Assembly: GCA_013176395.1 (NCBI GenBank)
Contig: JABMLP010000011.1
Coordinates: 1,178,001 to 1,242,000 of the forward strand
Origin: Venturia oleaginea
Lineage: Eukaryota; Ascomycota; Dothideomycetes; Venturiales; Venturiaceae
Reading direction: 5' to 3'
DNA length: 64,000 nt
Positions 21,683 to 32,796 of the stretch are shown in pieces. Each line of letters starts with the position of its first letter. Positions within the stretch are counted from its first letter, which is position 1. A program made the position numbers and the translations under genes. The notes beneath the pieces were generated by a model that was not told the DNA's origin, made no database searches, and saw only the letters and a program-made list of their open reading frames with translations.

Positions 21683-23405
21683 TTAATCGTCAATGTCGCT
21701 CTCTTCCACCGCATCAATGCTCGCTCTCCTACGTTCTTCTTCCATCTCTTTGTAAGTCGCCCAACTCAACATGACGAAAGCGCCAATAATCAACGTGCCT
21801 CCCATAATTGCCGCACCACTCAATGGCGCATTTAGCGGAGGTGGGAGCAGTTGATCGATAATCGCAACGATAAAGATGGTAAGTAATGCCGCGACAGAAC
21901 TGAGTACCGGACTCGTCAAACTGATAAGCACCAAAAAACTACCAGAAAATGTAACGTTGGCGAGGACAGAAATGAGCATCATCCACGCGGTCTCCCCTCG
22001 TGGGAACTCGAAGACTTCGATCCCTGTGAAATGCAAAATCGGAAGCGGAATCCATAGAACAGAAAGCGTGAAAAATCCAATCATTGATCCGACAGCGTTG
22101 GCGAAGATCATTCCGCGACCTGGTGAGCAGTCCTCGGGAGGGCAGGCGGCTTTTTTGTAAAGCACTTCATAGAAGCCATACATGACAGATCCAACACCGA
22201 TGATAACGTTACCAACTAATTGGTAGGGATGTTCTCCATTGGCGTCGCTCTTGTCATGATCAGGTCCTCCTGCTCCGCCGCCAGATTTGGAGCCATGTTT
22301 CGGGGTATGTGCAGAACCACCGTAAGCGACTATCAATACTCCCACTATCGCAACAGCTACCGAAACCACTTTGCTAACTCTCAATTTCTCCCCGAGCAGA
22401 GGGACCGAGAAGGCGTAGGCGAAGAAAGCGCTGCAATTGTAAATGGCGGTGAGATCAGAAGCGGTGGTCATGTTGACAGCAATGTACCAACTACTTCCAG
22501 CAACTGTGAGGGAGAGGGTTATGAAGACGGTGGTACGGAACATGTACGGCCATGGCGATTCTTGGGACTGCCTGGATGAGGGATGTAATGTCCTGTGCTG
22601 TACCATCCGCGCGGTCTGTGTCAGGACATCGACATGTCTTTGCCAGAATATGGGCCAAGGGGTTGACCATTTTTGCAGGCGGAGGACTAGGAGTTGAAAG
22701 GGCCAGAGGAGGGACCAGGAGCCGTGTGTGAAGTAGCTGGTAACTATGTTAGACGGCGACTTGCAATTTAAAAGTATGATTTAAAGTAGAAAAGAGTGAT
22801 ACATACAGCATGCAATAAGCCTTCTCCCAATGTAGTTGACTCTGAATATAGACAGCCGTCTCCGTCTGCACAGCGAATGAGATCAAACTCAAGACCAAGA
22901 AAAATGCAGCATAGGAATATCTCTTCTTCGTCGCAAACTTTGCTTCCGAAATAGGATCCCTCTCATGAAATGTCGATTTTCTACTCAACGTTGGCCGCGG
23001 AGGTGAATCGTAGGCACCCGGTTGTCCATCCCTCGATCCAAGCAACGGCTGATGGTGACTTCGTCCCGTACCCAACCTATCCAGACTCGGTCGCAAGTCT
23101 GAGGGCATATCTATATCCTCCTCTTCCTCTTCCTCTTCGGCCTCGTTGTCCTGATTATTCCAATCTTCCCAGCCGTCGTCGCCGGGGTTCTCTCCACTTT
23201 GAATCGGGACAGATTGTCCACGGCTTGCGGGCAGCGCAAAGGGACTGGATAGCCGTGACGCTTGCCGTGATTGCGGTTGGGAGAGGATGTCTGGGGTGTT
23301 TATTCGTTCGGAGATGGATGAGTCGTCTAAGAAATGGTCGGTGGGAAGCAGAGAGGAGGTGGGCAGTCTCTTCGTTTTCGGTGGAGCAGTCTGATCGTCG
23401 TACAT
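21683..23405 (-). CDS. DMT-superfamily (EamA/SLC35F-like) membrane transporter
   Basis: Two exons, 23405-22807 and 22736-21683, separated by a 70-nt intron (GTATGT...CCAG); 550 residues. The N-terminal ~150 residues are hydrophilic with an acidic Glu/Asp run (EEEEEEEDIDMP). About ten transmembrane helices follow, including YSYAAFFLVLSLISFAVQTE, SDLTAIYNCSAFFAYAFSVP and SGAAIMGGTLIIGAFVMLSW. The arrangement and the motif around SDLTAIYN...LLGEKLR are typical of the yeast YML018C / SLC35F5-type branch, usually placed in the vacuolar membrane. Substrate unknown. A hydrophilic loop rich in Gly, Lys and His splits the two five-helix halves. Start ATG 23405 is the first in frame. Confidence 0.88.
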
Positions 23406-23949
23406 TCACGCGGGATGACTTGCAGGTGGGATAGTTCCTAGTGATAGATATGGCGCGTCGTTGTAGTTTGAGTGTAACTATGTCTGGGGCTTATGTTACG
23501 GCTTCTGCATTGCGACTCCTGACCTGAGAGAGGACTGAGGGTTGCATATGACAATGCCGAGAATACTGCTATAATTATCACAGCATACTATTACCTGCCC
23601 CTTCTCCACAAATGGCCTGAACATCCCTTTCCCTCTTTTACGGCGTTTCGTTTCCCATGCTCTACGAGTCTGCAGTCTGAGGACTCAGGAGGGTACAGAG
23701 TGTCGTTCGGATGATCGGATTCCGCAGAGACCGCACCGAATAACCCAATGTGACCCAAGAGATGCTCGAGAGCCTGAGGAGGGGCGTCGTTCGGATTTAA
23801 TGCTATCTCCTTATACCTCCATGGTAGCGAAAGCGGCATGTCGTAACCAGATGGAGGTATCTTACCTATAGATAACGGGAGCTGTCACCACAGTATAAAC
23901 AAGCGTACAACTCGAAAGAAGACTATCACACCCCCAAACCACAACAATC
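23406..23949. promoter_or_regulatory. Divergent promoter region of the DMT transporter and AKR7 gene
   Basis: 544 bp between divergent genes. A CCAC/ACAA-rich leader lies immediately before the AKR7 ATG. No specific sites identified. Confidence 0.45.
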
Positions 23950-25073
23950 ATGTCTCTCCTAGCCACCCGTCCAACAAAGAGGATCATCCTCGGTCTCATG
24001 ACCTTTGGCCCAGACAAAGATGCCGGCGCACGCGTAACCGATCCCGCCGAGTACGCGAAAGTCCTCGACCACTTCCAATCAAAAGGCTATAATGAGGTAG
24101 ACACTGCCCGTCTCTACGTCGGCGGAAAACAAGAAGCCTTCACCCGCGATGCCAACTACAAAGATCGCGGTCTCACCATTGCTACAAAGCACTACCCACA
24201 CCAGCCTGGCCAGCATGAACCCGAGAAGCTCAGAGAGGCCTGTGAGACAAGTCTGAAGGAACTGGGCACGGGATGTGTGGATATCTACTATCTGCATGCT
24301 GCCGACAGGAGTACACCATTCGAAGATACCTTGAGGGAGGTCGATAAATTGCACAAGGAGGGAAAGTTCGTGCAGTTGGGGCTCTCCAACTTTGCTGCTT
24401 TTGAGGTCGCAGAGGTTGTGATGACGTGTAAGGCGAATGGATGGGTTAGGCCTACTATCTACCAAGGTAAGCAAGATCCATTATTCACAGAGGGCGGCCT
24501 CAGAGAAGCTATGCAAGCCAATGGAGCTAACTGTTACCAGGAATGTACAATGTCATCACCCGAGGAATCGAATCCGAGCTCTTCGTTGCCTGCCGCCGCT
24601 ACGGTCTCGACATTGTAATTTACAACCCAATCGCTGGTGGTCTCTTCAGCGGCAAATTCAAGCTTGAAGAGGTACCAACCGAGGGACGATTCAGCGATTC
24701 AGTTGGACGAATGGGTGGCATGTACCGCGCGCGATACTTCAAGGACGCCACCTTCGACGCTCTGCGCCTGATCCAGCCTGTCGTGGAGAAGCACAACCTT
24801 ACATTGATTGAGACGGCATTGCGATGGTGTGTTCATCACTCGGCATTGAACATCAAGGATGGTAATGATGGCATCATCATTGGTGTATCTTCATTACAGC
24901 AGCTTGAAGGCAACTTGAAGGATCTTGAGAAGGGGCCACTACCCGATGAGGTGGTGAAGGTGCTGGATGAGGCGTGGCTGATCAACAAACCCACAGCTCC
25001 CAACTACTGGCATCTCGATCTCAAGTACACCTACGACACGAGGAAAGCACTTTTCGGAAAGCCAGATAACTAG
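23950..25073 (+). CDS. Aldo-keto reductase, AKR7 (aflatoxin B1-aldehyde reductase) type
   Basis: Two exons, 23950-24466 and 24541-25073, with a 74-nt intron; 349 residues. It has the complete AKR tetrad: Asp51 and Tyr56 in NEVDTARLYVGG, Lys80 in IATKHYP and His116 in YYLHAADR. IYNPIAGGLFSGK and the C-terminal NYWHLDLKYTYDTR are characteristic of the AKR7 branch. These cytosolic NADPH enzymes reduce dialdehydes such as succinic semialdehyde and aflatoxin dialdehyde; the role here is likely general aldehyde detoxification. Because an aldo-keto reductase of this class occurs widely in fungi, its presence does not imply aflatoxin production. The intron falls within IYQ|GMYNVI, where the spliced frame restores the usual motif. 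Confidence 0.93.
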
Positions 25074-25086
25074 ACTAGACTGGACA

Positions 25087-25158
25087 GACATGGATATAGA
25101 CATGGACATAAACATGAACATAGACATAGGCATAGGCATAGGCATAGGCATATACATG
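25087..25158. repeat. Hexanucleotide-type CATRGA/CATAGG microsatellite
   Basis: A run of CATGGA, CATAAA, CATAGA and then about four perfect CATAGG units lies just after the AKR7 stop codon, so it is probably in the 3' untranslated region. Confidence 0.85.
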
Positions 25159-26060
25159 TTACAGGTGAGTTTGAAGCAAGAGCTTCAACTTCCGACCCAG
25201 AGGTAGCCACAAAAGAGATATGTGCTAGAGAACACGACGACAATCCACTATAATGGCATTCTTAACAACCCGTTTCATCTCTCGAGAAATTCGCTACGCT
25301 AAAAACACGTGTAGCCATTTCAGAATGGCGAAACCGGGCTGTCGGAATAGTAGAGCCGCACAGTCCAATGAGATACAAACACAAGATGAGGCACAAGACT
25401 GTCATCTCCAAATTAGGTCGCACAAACGTGGACGGCTTCCCGTGAATTCCAGGTCTGGGTCTGAGGCAACGATCGCTTCGAGGGAACCCCAAATCGTAAA
25501 TGTAAGAACGTCACGCTCAACGCTGTAGTCTCTACTCTTGCAACTCTTGCCCGAAGCATGATCATTATGGTTATGGCGGCTAGCTTAGGGCAATACAAGT
25601 GGACCTGGTTTAAACTGCAGCTTCGACTACTGACGGATTTCGAGCTTGTTAACGAGGTATCACGAGGACCTGCTGGAACGGCGCGGCTACTGGTCAGGAC
25701 GACGTGGAGGCTTTTCTTCCAGCGGACACAGTGGCGGCATGAAGTGTATGTAATCCTCCGAAATCTACAATGGACATTCTGATGGAGGCAGGTCTTTATG
25801 TGGATCGTTTGCATCGCGGTCGTTTTAACAGCAGTGTTCGACCCAACCATTCAGCAAGTGATTTCCATCGAAGTCCGTCCTGAGACGATTTGACTTGGAG
25901 ATCAAGCCCTGAAACAATAGCTCATCTTGCCACTTGATGGGATGCGGCTAGAATATCGATAACTTTCGTTGGTCTTACCAGATGTAGGTCGCTCGAATTT
26001 GACACCTAGTTGAGGCAGGATTACGAGTTAACGAAAGCAGATTCCGTTACGACCTGGGGC
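25159..26060. other. Intergenic, no gene seen
   Basis: About 900 bp between the AKR7 gene and the 132-bp repeat region. Open frames on both strands (for example minus 25850-25413) lack domains and codon-level support. Confidence 0.45.
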
Positions 26061-26778
26061 CAGGCGTACTCATCCAGGTTCGGACGCGCAAGCAGCGCCA
26101 GGCCAGCTGGAACCACGCCCCGCAGGACGACAATACAGATGGCATGGCTGAAGCCCAGATGCTGGCACTCCATATACTATTGATCGATGTCTTTTGAATA
26201 GGGAAATAGCTCCCTATGAGCAAGCAGCGCCAGACGAGCTGGAAACAGGCCCGGTAGGACGACAATACAGATGGCATAGCCGAAGCCAAGGTTCTGGCAC
26301 CCCAAACACTCTGGATCGATATCTTTTGAATAGGGAAATAGCTCCTCATGAGCAAGCAGCGCCAGACCAGCTGAAAACAGGCCCGGTAGGGCGAAAATAT
26401 AGATGGCGTGGCCGAAGCCAAGATGCTGGCACTCCAAACACTCTGGAACGATATGGTTTAGATAGGGAAATAACTCCCATTAGTCCAGGCCAGCAAGAAG
26501 ACACCTCACCATATAACTCACCATCGTCAGCACGCAGGAGCCAATCCCGAGGCCAATCTGAACACTCATCACAGCCAGCTAATAGTGGCAAAGCCTTATC
26601 TGGTCGAAGCTTATATTCATCTGAAGGCCCACCTAAAATTCCATTGCGAGGCCCAACTGAACTGACATCAGGGCTAGCTTTACGGCCAGCTAGTAGTGGC
26701 AAAGCCTCATCTCGGTCAGATTCAAGCTCATCTGGGGACCCGAAGCGGGCCAAAGATGTCCCTGCGAAGAAGAATTGA
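26061..26778 (+). pseudogene. Repeat-containing open frame with stop in first repeat
   Basis: One plus-strand frame spans the three 132-bp repeats and a Ser/Gly/Pro-rich tail to a TGA at 26776-26778. The peptide repeat is about 44 residues with GRxYRWxxRSQ and GTPxTLxRY landmarks. In repeat 1 the codon matching CGA (Arg) of repeats 2 and 3 is TGA, so the frame is cut there; from the TTG/GTG side only repeats 2-3 plus the tail (about 194 residues) are open, without an ATG. The tail has repeated SSGKA and GPxELTSG words. It could be the end of a transposon protein or a decayed low-complexity gene. I do not recognise it. Confidence 0.35.
26089..26484. repeat. Three tandem copies of a 132-bp repeat
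   Basis: Copies start at CAAGCAGCGCC at 26089, 26221 and 26353, an exact 132-bp spacing (44 codons). Copies 2 and 3 are closest; the end of copy 3 diverges. The period divisible by three suggests it arose inside a coding sequence. Confidence 0.85.
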
Positions 26779-27530
26779 TGAACTTCTTGAATTCGTGCTT
26801 GATTTTTCAGCAGCAGATGGGAGTGGAGCCATGGTTTACTGAAATGCTGATTTAGTAAGGGGCTTCTTTACAGAGTCTTTGGGGTTTGATGGTTTTTGGT
26901 ACTTTGGTTCATTTGGTTTGGCGCTTTTGGTTTCCAGACTGGAGAGTATAGCGAGGCAGTGCCAGTATGTGGGCTTCATAGGGGAGTCTGTGGAGATCTA
27001 TACAGTGATGGAATTCGCGGATTGTTTAAGTTGGTGTTTTCTTATATTGAGCTCAAGGGGCTGGCGGGGCTGGGTCGATACATGGGCTTTATCAGAGAGT
27101 CTACGGGCATCATTTAGAGTTATAGTTGTTTATATGTTTGGGTTTTGGTTTTACCTGTCTTAAGATTGGCGAGTTAGCGAGACATGGGATAGACTTGGTT
27201 TGGATTAATATCTTTTATCTTAAGTTTAACAAGCTAGCGAGGCGGATAATATTTTTGGTATCTAGATATGTTATAATGGATTGTTACGACAGAAGTCACA
27301 TCTCCTATACTGTTGTGAAGTTACTCTTTTTTTCCCGGTGAACGCTTCTTGCAACCTCGACTCTAGAAAAGGATATTAGGGACGTTAACTAAAATAACGG
27401 TATCAAACGATATATAAGCCTTCAGCTAACTCTTTTACACGAGTCTTCGACCCTATTTGGGAATGAAATCTACCTGACAATAATGACACTTGCCCAAAGG
27501 GCTAATACGAAATATTGAGGTAAACCGATT
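26779..27530. other. AT-rich, G/T-skewed region, probable repeat remnant
   Basis: About 750 bp of TTTGG/GGCTT-rich sequence with loosely repeated phrases (GGGCTTCATAGGGGAG against GGGCTTTATCAGAGAG; TTAGCGAGACATGG against CTAGCGAGGCGG). No credible gene. It follows directly on the 132-bp repeat frame and may be the 3' part of the same element. Confidence 0.4.
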
Positions 27531-27791
27531 TCAGCCTTCGTCTCCATACGTTTTGATCGTCCGAGATCTGGTCGACATAGATGATTCCCATTTTCCCCTC
27601 CATTTCTTGATGATTTTCTCGATATATCCGTCTCCAGTGACTTCGGGCCCGAGATCTCTATAGTCCTGGATTTGCTTTTGAAATTTGCGGCGCTTACTCC
27701 GGAAATCCTCACAGACCAACGGGTCAAAGATGTAACCGAGAGGTACTTCTGGACGCTCGAATGGAGTGATGGTGAGGAACCAAGTAGCCAA
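27531..27791 (-). pseudogene. Orphan protein fragment
   Basis: An 86-codon minus-strand frame with protein-like sequence (RPEVPLGYIFDPLVCEDF, then GPEVTGDGYIEKIIKKW) but no ATG: it starts at a TTG three codons after an in-frame TAG. No upstream exon is visible before the GTPase gene 270 bp away. It reads like the last exon of a larger gene whose 5' part is missing. Family not recognised. Confidence 0.35.
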
Positions 27792-28057
27792 GAGCTACGA
27801 GATACAAGGGAATTTCCCTGCTCCTTTTCATGCCAAATGTCTAGTTTTGGTATGTCTTGTAGATGCCTTGACTTGGAGATGGCTACCTATAATTTGTTGT
27901 ATGCCTGATGGACTGGTTTCCTCTGCCGTGAGCCTCAAGCCAGGCCGATGACGCTTCTGATAACAAAATATGACTACTCCACCACCTTTGCGCCAAATCG
28001 CTTCCCATACAAAACAATCCCTAACTATACACCCTACTCCTTGATTTGATAGCCTAG

Positions 28058-29766
28058 ATGCCGCGCGACCCTTTGATTGGGCTTGTAGGCAAACCCTCCA
28101 GCGGAAAGAGTACAACCCTGAATAGGTAACGCACTGGAAGCGAGTGTACAAATGCCAGCCTGTTGATCATTGTACAGCTTGACCGATGCCACCAGTAAAG
28201 TAGGTACGTTCTCTTTGTCTAGCCTGCCTTTCTCTCTGTAAAGACAGCATGCTGACAAGTCTCAAAGGAAACTACCCCTTCACCACTCTGACTCCCAACC
28301 GCGCCATCGGCTACCTACACCTCGACTGCGCATGCGCTCGATTCAATCTCCAGACCCAATGCAGACCGAACTATGGATCATGTCACGATGGACAGAGAAG
28401 TGTTCCGATTGAATTGCTGGATGTTGCTGGGCTTGTCCCTGGAGCGCATGAGGGAAAGGGTCTGGGGAATAGATTTTTGGATGATCTGAGGCATGCCGAT
28501 GGGTTGATACATGTCGTTGATGTCAGTGGAAGTACGGATGCCGAGGGTAAGTATGCTACAAGGGCTATGGGACACGCGAAAGACGCGTGGATTGGTGCAT
28601 CATAGAGGGAAGCTGATTGATTGCTACTAGGAAAGGCAACAAGAGGCTATGATCCGAGTCAAGACATCGTGTGGCTACGGAGCGAGATTGTGAGCTGGAT
28701 AAAAGGCAACTTGATGGAGAAATGTTAAGTCATTGGCAACCATAACAGTTAATGGCATACACTGATTTTGATCTTCAGGGGTGGCATAAAGCGTCGACAT
28801 GTCGCCGTAAGTAAGTCACTTTCTTACATCGTATCATCACTCGCCCTTAACAGACACTGAACACATCTTTCGTCAGAAAATACACCAGTACAGACTCTTC
28901 AAAACCAATTCTCTGGATATGGAAGTACAAGCAAAACAGTCGCACGATGTCTAGACAAACTCGCCATCAAAGAACCTCTCGAAAACTGGTCAGAGGCCAC
29001 AATCGACCGCGTCGTAAACGCATTCACAGACGAGAAATTCCCAACAGTCATCGCTCTAAACAAAATTGACCATGCCGATGCCGATAAGGTATCTTCATCC
29101 TACCCCCACATCCTTCCCTCATACTATATCGGCTAAAATAATTAATAGAATATCGCCAAAATCTCAAAAATGCAACCACCATCCTCCCTCGTCCTCACTT
29201 CCGCCATCTCGGAAACATTCCTGCGTCGCCTCGCCTCCCAGAATTACATCAAATATATCCCTGGCTCCGACTCCATCTCCACCCGCGAAGACCTAATCGA
29301 AGAAGGCGATCCCACCGGCGGTAACCTAAAAGAAATGAACGAAAAACTACGCATGCGTGTCGAAAATTGTAAAGATATGGTTCTTTATCGATTCGGCAGT
29401 ACGGGTGTTGTTGAAGTTCTGAGAAGAGCGGGAGAAATGTTGGGGCTGGTGGGTATCTTTCCCGTGAAGAACATTCATAGTTTTGGTGCTGGAGGGGGCA
29501 CGAGTGGCGAGCAGAAAGTTTTTAGGGATTGTGTGCTGGTCAAGAAGGGAACAACTGTGGGTGAGGTGGGGAGGAAAATAATGGGAGAGGTTCCTATTGC
29601 CTTTGTGGAGACAGTTGGTGGTGTAAGAGTTAGTGATGAGGATACCGTTGAAGTTGGGAGGAACGATGTGAGTCCTTTCTGCTACCCCACACGTTTGTTT
29701 TTGCTGGTAGGTAGACTTGCTAATGATGTGATATAGATTCTCTCTTTCAAAATCGGTAGGGCGTGA
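28058..29766 (+). CDS. YchF/Obg-type GTPase of the yeast YGR210C subfamily
   Basis: Eight exons: 28058-28125, 28178-28203, 28268-28546, 28631-28724, 28779-28810, 28877-29088, 29149-29667 and 29737-29766, giving 419 residues. The N-terminus [19 protein letters not shown] holds the P-loop (GKPSSGKST); [13 protein letters not shown] is switch II (G3); [12 protein letters not shown] is G4; and TSAIS gives G5. The C-terminal third is TGS-like and ends ILSFKIGRA. This exon pattern reproduces the protein expected for fungal YGR210C-like GTPases, predicted ribosome-associated ATP/GTPases of unknown job. One oddity: exon 4 must end at 28724 (AAATG) to keep frame, but the following bases are TT, and the nearest GT donor (28724-28725) leaves the frame off by one. 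Confidence 0.85.
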
Positions 29767-30199
29767 GACAAGGCAAGGCTGCGCTAGGATTTCCTTCCCC
29801 TACTAGAAGGATCTACATCGACCTAGCTCGGATAGGGAGTTCCCCAACACGATCTGTGCTCTATCGCTTGTGTTAACCCTGGGAGTGAATCTGCACCTCC
29901 TACAAATATTATATCTAGCCGCTTTCCTGCATGAATCTTACTCGGTTACTTGCGTTGCAAGTGGCAACACCAACATGAATGTTGTCTTTACTCCTACTCC
30001 GTACGATCCGATTTAAGTTTATCTCGATGTGGTAGTAGTATACCGAGTTCAAGATCGCTGGGATGATTTTTTGTTACTAGTGTTGGGGTGGGCTAGTTTG
30101 CGGGATCTTTACAATTTAGTGAACCTGCTATAGTGAAGTTCGATTGTTTGAAGTGGGAGTTGGGAATGTGAAGATTTTATGGAGGTTAGTGGGAGATGT
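29767..30199. other. Intergenic between the GTPase and the DUF3176 relic
   Basis: 433 bp holding the GTPase 3' flank. No gene evident. Confidence 0.5.
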
Positions 30200-31276
30200 A
30201 GTTCTTCGAGTGGTTCGATAGACCGGGGAACGTGTTTCTTGGGGGACTGTGGGGTTATGATGTGATGGATAGTACTGGTGAAATTGTCGTATCCATCAAC
30301 ATTAGCGGCCTCTATGAAGGCCCCCCTGGATGGATAGTCACGAAGAATATTGCTAATGTTGCTGGTGAAGGCTACAATAGTTCCATAGGCATCGAAAGCT
30401 CCGACGTAGTTCTTCGAAAGCTGTTATGGCCAAGCCGGCAATCGTGATTCGATGCTATTCTGTTCATAGGTACTCGGAGCAGTGGTTGCTGATTTCTGAA
30501 GCAAAAGATTATCCACCAGAGCCATCTCGGCCCTCAACGCAGCAAGAGCCACGAGGTTGAAGCTTTTGCCCGCCGTAAGAAGCTCGAGAATCGAAGTGCT
30601 GAAGCTCCAGGATTTGTGTAGATCTTCTACAGTCAAGCCTTTGAGAGCCTATTATGGTCAGCCAAAGTGTGCCAATTCTGTCAAGAGGTATTCGTGCCTT
30701 TCTCTACCATGCTGTTGTCACACCCTGCTCAATAGCAATGGCCACCACAATCTGCTCAACAGCAATGGCCAAAGCAAGGTTTGACAAAGTGTTGGTGATA
30801 GCCAGTGCGACCGAGGGCGTTAATTGGACGGTTTTCTTCCACTTGGCGGACATCCATTTCCATCTGACGACGACTGTCGTGGCTTTTAGAAGCAGTACGT
30901 GTAGCAGGTGAACTTACTCACCAGGCCACTCTTCCGAAACCCTACTGTCCGAGGTCATAAGTAGAATGATGGAAAAGGCAGTGCAGGTAAGCATCGTCAG
31001 AATTGCGATCAGACCAATCCATGGGAAACGTGCTTTGACTCCAGATTGTCAGTGAATTGAGTTTGCTTTGTCATCTTTGCTCTCAATGTCTAGTTCTTTA
31101 GCTTCGACAGAAGTGGTCGACTTTGCCTTCTCAAATTGGGACCGTTGTTCATTGTGCTGGCGAAGTTCGTGGCTGTAGACATCATCGTCATCTTTCCCCA
31201 CAATGAGCTTTCTAGAAAGAAAGAGAGAGAGAGAGAGAAATTGACACAGCGAGACATCGAGCTGGACCGAAATCAA
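30200..31276 (-). pseudogene. DUF3176-type membrane protein relic
   Basis: Minus-strand pieces of the fungal DUF3176 family remain in order. A hydrophilic N-terminus is followed by RFPWIGLIAILTMLTC with a transmembrane helix. A spliced segment then has PSVALAITNTLSNLALA..GVTTAW. Next comes GLTVEDLHKSWSFSTSILELL, and finally ALVDNLLLQKSAT. The set matches the N-terminal half of family proteins (TM helices, then a WW-RKA..GTTL..LH..W pattern). Breaks are an in-frame TGA at 31051-31049, a TAG at 30706-30704 where the family has a second Trp, a degraded splice donor after AGAAAG, and a TAA after the LPAWP stretch. The C-terminal extracellular part and last TM helix are not found. A roughly 28-bp duplication (GCCATTGCTRTTGAGCAG twice) lies inside it. 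Confidence 0.65.
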
Positions 31277-31853
31277 CAGAGGGCGACAGCCAGATCATAT
31301 AATGGACGATCCCCACGGTCTGATAGGAGACGTTTGCAGCACTTCAGCTGGGCCACAGTGTCGGTCTAGAGTCCTGCATCTGCTGTGCTCTCGAAGATGA
31401 GCGGGAATGCAGCATGTAGTGATGGCCAGGGGGAAACTGACAGAACTCCATCCCATGTGACTAGAATCGAGCGTACTCCAATGCGTTATGTAGAGGGACC
31501 GAAGATTTATCATGTCGATGATGTTCTCTCGATAATCCTGTGGTTGGTGCCCTTGGCGGAACAATATGTCGAAATTAGTGGTTGACATGACGAACTCGAT
31601 GCGGAGGACTTTGGAGGATGGCGGAGGTGAGCCCGGAGCTCTGCCCTTCCCAACGATAGACCACGTAGCTATAATCCACCACATTGCAACGTTTACGCAC
31701 CTGCAACACACTTTTCCAACTCGGAATATACCCACAGACTCGTTGAAGTCATCTCATTACCCTCATAATTTATACCAACTTCAATCTACAATTGAGACGA
31801 GCCGATAGGTACAGCCTCACGTTCTGCCTTACTCTCTCTCAACCACCGCCACC
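31277..31853. promoter_or_regulatory. Upstream region of the UBE2J-like gene
   Basis: 577 bp between the DUF3176 relic and the E2 ATG. The last 170 bp are C/A-rich and contain a perfect CCACCGCCACCATG start context. No gene seen. Confidence 0.45.
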
Positions 31854-32796
31854 ATGTCCACGGTCGGCTCCTTCAATTCAAAGTCGCCCACTATGAGGCG
31901 CATAATGAAAGAAGCCTCCGAACTCTCCCAAAACCCCTCTGCAGACTTCGCCGCCCACCCAATCGAAGACAACATCTTTGAATGGCACTTTACACTCCGC
32001 GGTCCACCTGCACCTTCTCCGTTTGCAAATGGTCTCTACCACGGCAGAATTACACTTCCAACCAGCTACCCACTCCGTCCACCCTCTTTCCGCTTTCTCA
32101 CGCCTTCGGGAAGATTCGAAGTCAACCGAGAAATTTGTCTGAGTATATCAGGTTTTCATGAGGAATCATGGCAACCGGCGTGGGGAATCAGGACGGCATT
32201 GTTGGCATTGAGGGGGCATATGGATGTTGAATCTAGAGGGCAAGTAGGTGGTTTAGACGCCGACGAGACCACGCGCAAAGATCTAGCGAGTCGGAGTGGT
32301 GCTTACACATGTGCGAGCTGTGGGAAGAATAACAAAGCTATCATGGAAGAGCAGATGCAGGCACTTGCTGATCTAGGGCGACGATGCGAAGAAAGAGGAG
32401 GAGAAGGTTCCAGAGGAATTGAAGTTGCAATATCGTGAAGATTTACAAAAGAAGGTCGAGGCGTCACAAAGCCCAAAAGACGAGCCCATCGCAGAGGTCA
32501 AAGCAGAACTCGCGAGTATAGCTGCAGAAGACGAACATGCACGAGCTGGATTAGAGGCTTCAAAGAACTCGCCAGCGCCAGCACAAACAGAACCACCACA
32601 ACAGCGACGTCTACAGGCAGAACAACAAGCAGCAGCGGCACTGCTACAACTAGGTCAGACAGGTCAATTACCACGAACACCAGCACAAGCTCGGGCAGGC
32701 ACTGAAGATGCATGGCTGGAGATGCTCATCTGGGCAGTAGGCGCTGTGCTTGCCATCATAATCGCAAGGAAAGTCTTGATGGCTTTTTTCACTTGA
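31854..32796 (+). CDS. Ubiquitin-conjugating enzyme E2, UBE2J/Ubc6 type (frameshifted)
   Basis: The plus-strand frame from ATG 31854 carries the UBC fold: PTMRRIMKEASEL, WHFTLRGP, LPTSYPLRPPSFRFLTPSGRFE, the catalytic site REICLSISGFHEESWQPAWG (Cys95) and QVGGLDADE. A CxxC motif (TCASCGK) follows. The frame then turns to nonsense at the GGG of 32376-32378. Reading GG instead gives DLGDDAKKEEEKVPEELK, a coiled region, a Gln/Ala-rich linker and a C-terminal tail anchor (AVGAVLAIIIARKVLMAFF) ending at TGA 32794-32796. Membrane-tailed UBE2J/Ubc6 enzymes work in ER-associated degradation with Hrd1/Doa10 ligases. With the extra base removed the protein would be about 313 residues, a normal length. 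The extra G is either an assembly error or a real frameshift that removes the tail anchor. Confidence 0.85.

Noticed and set aside
25087..25158. Short CATAGG array as a possible CRISPR or regulatory array
   Set aside because: No spacers and too short a unit; it is a simple microsatellite in a eukaryotic genome.
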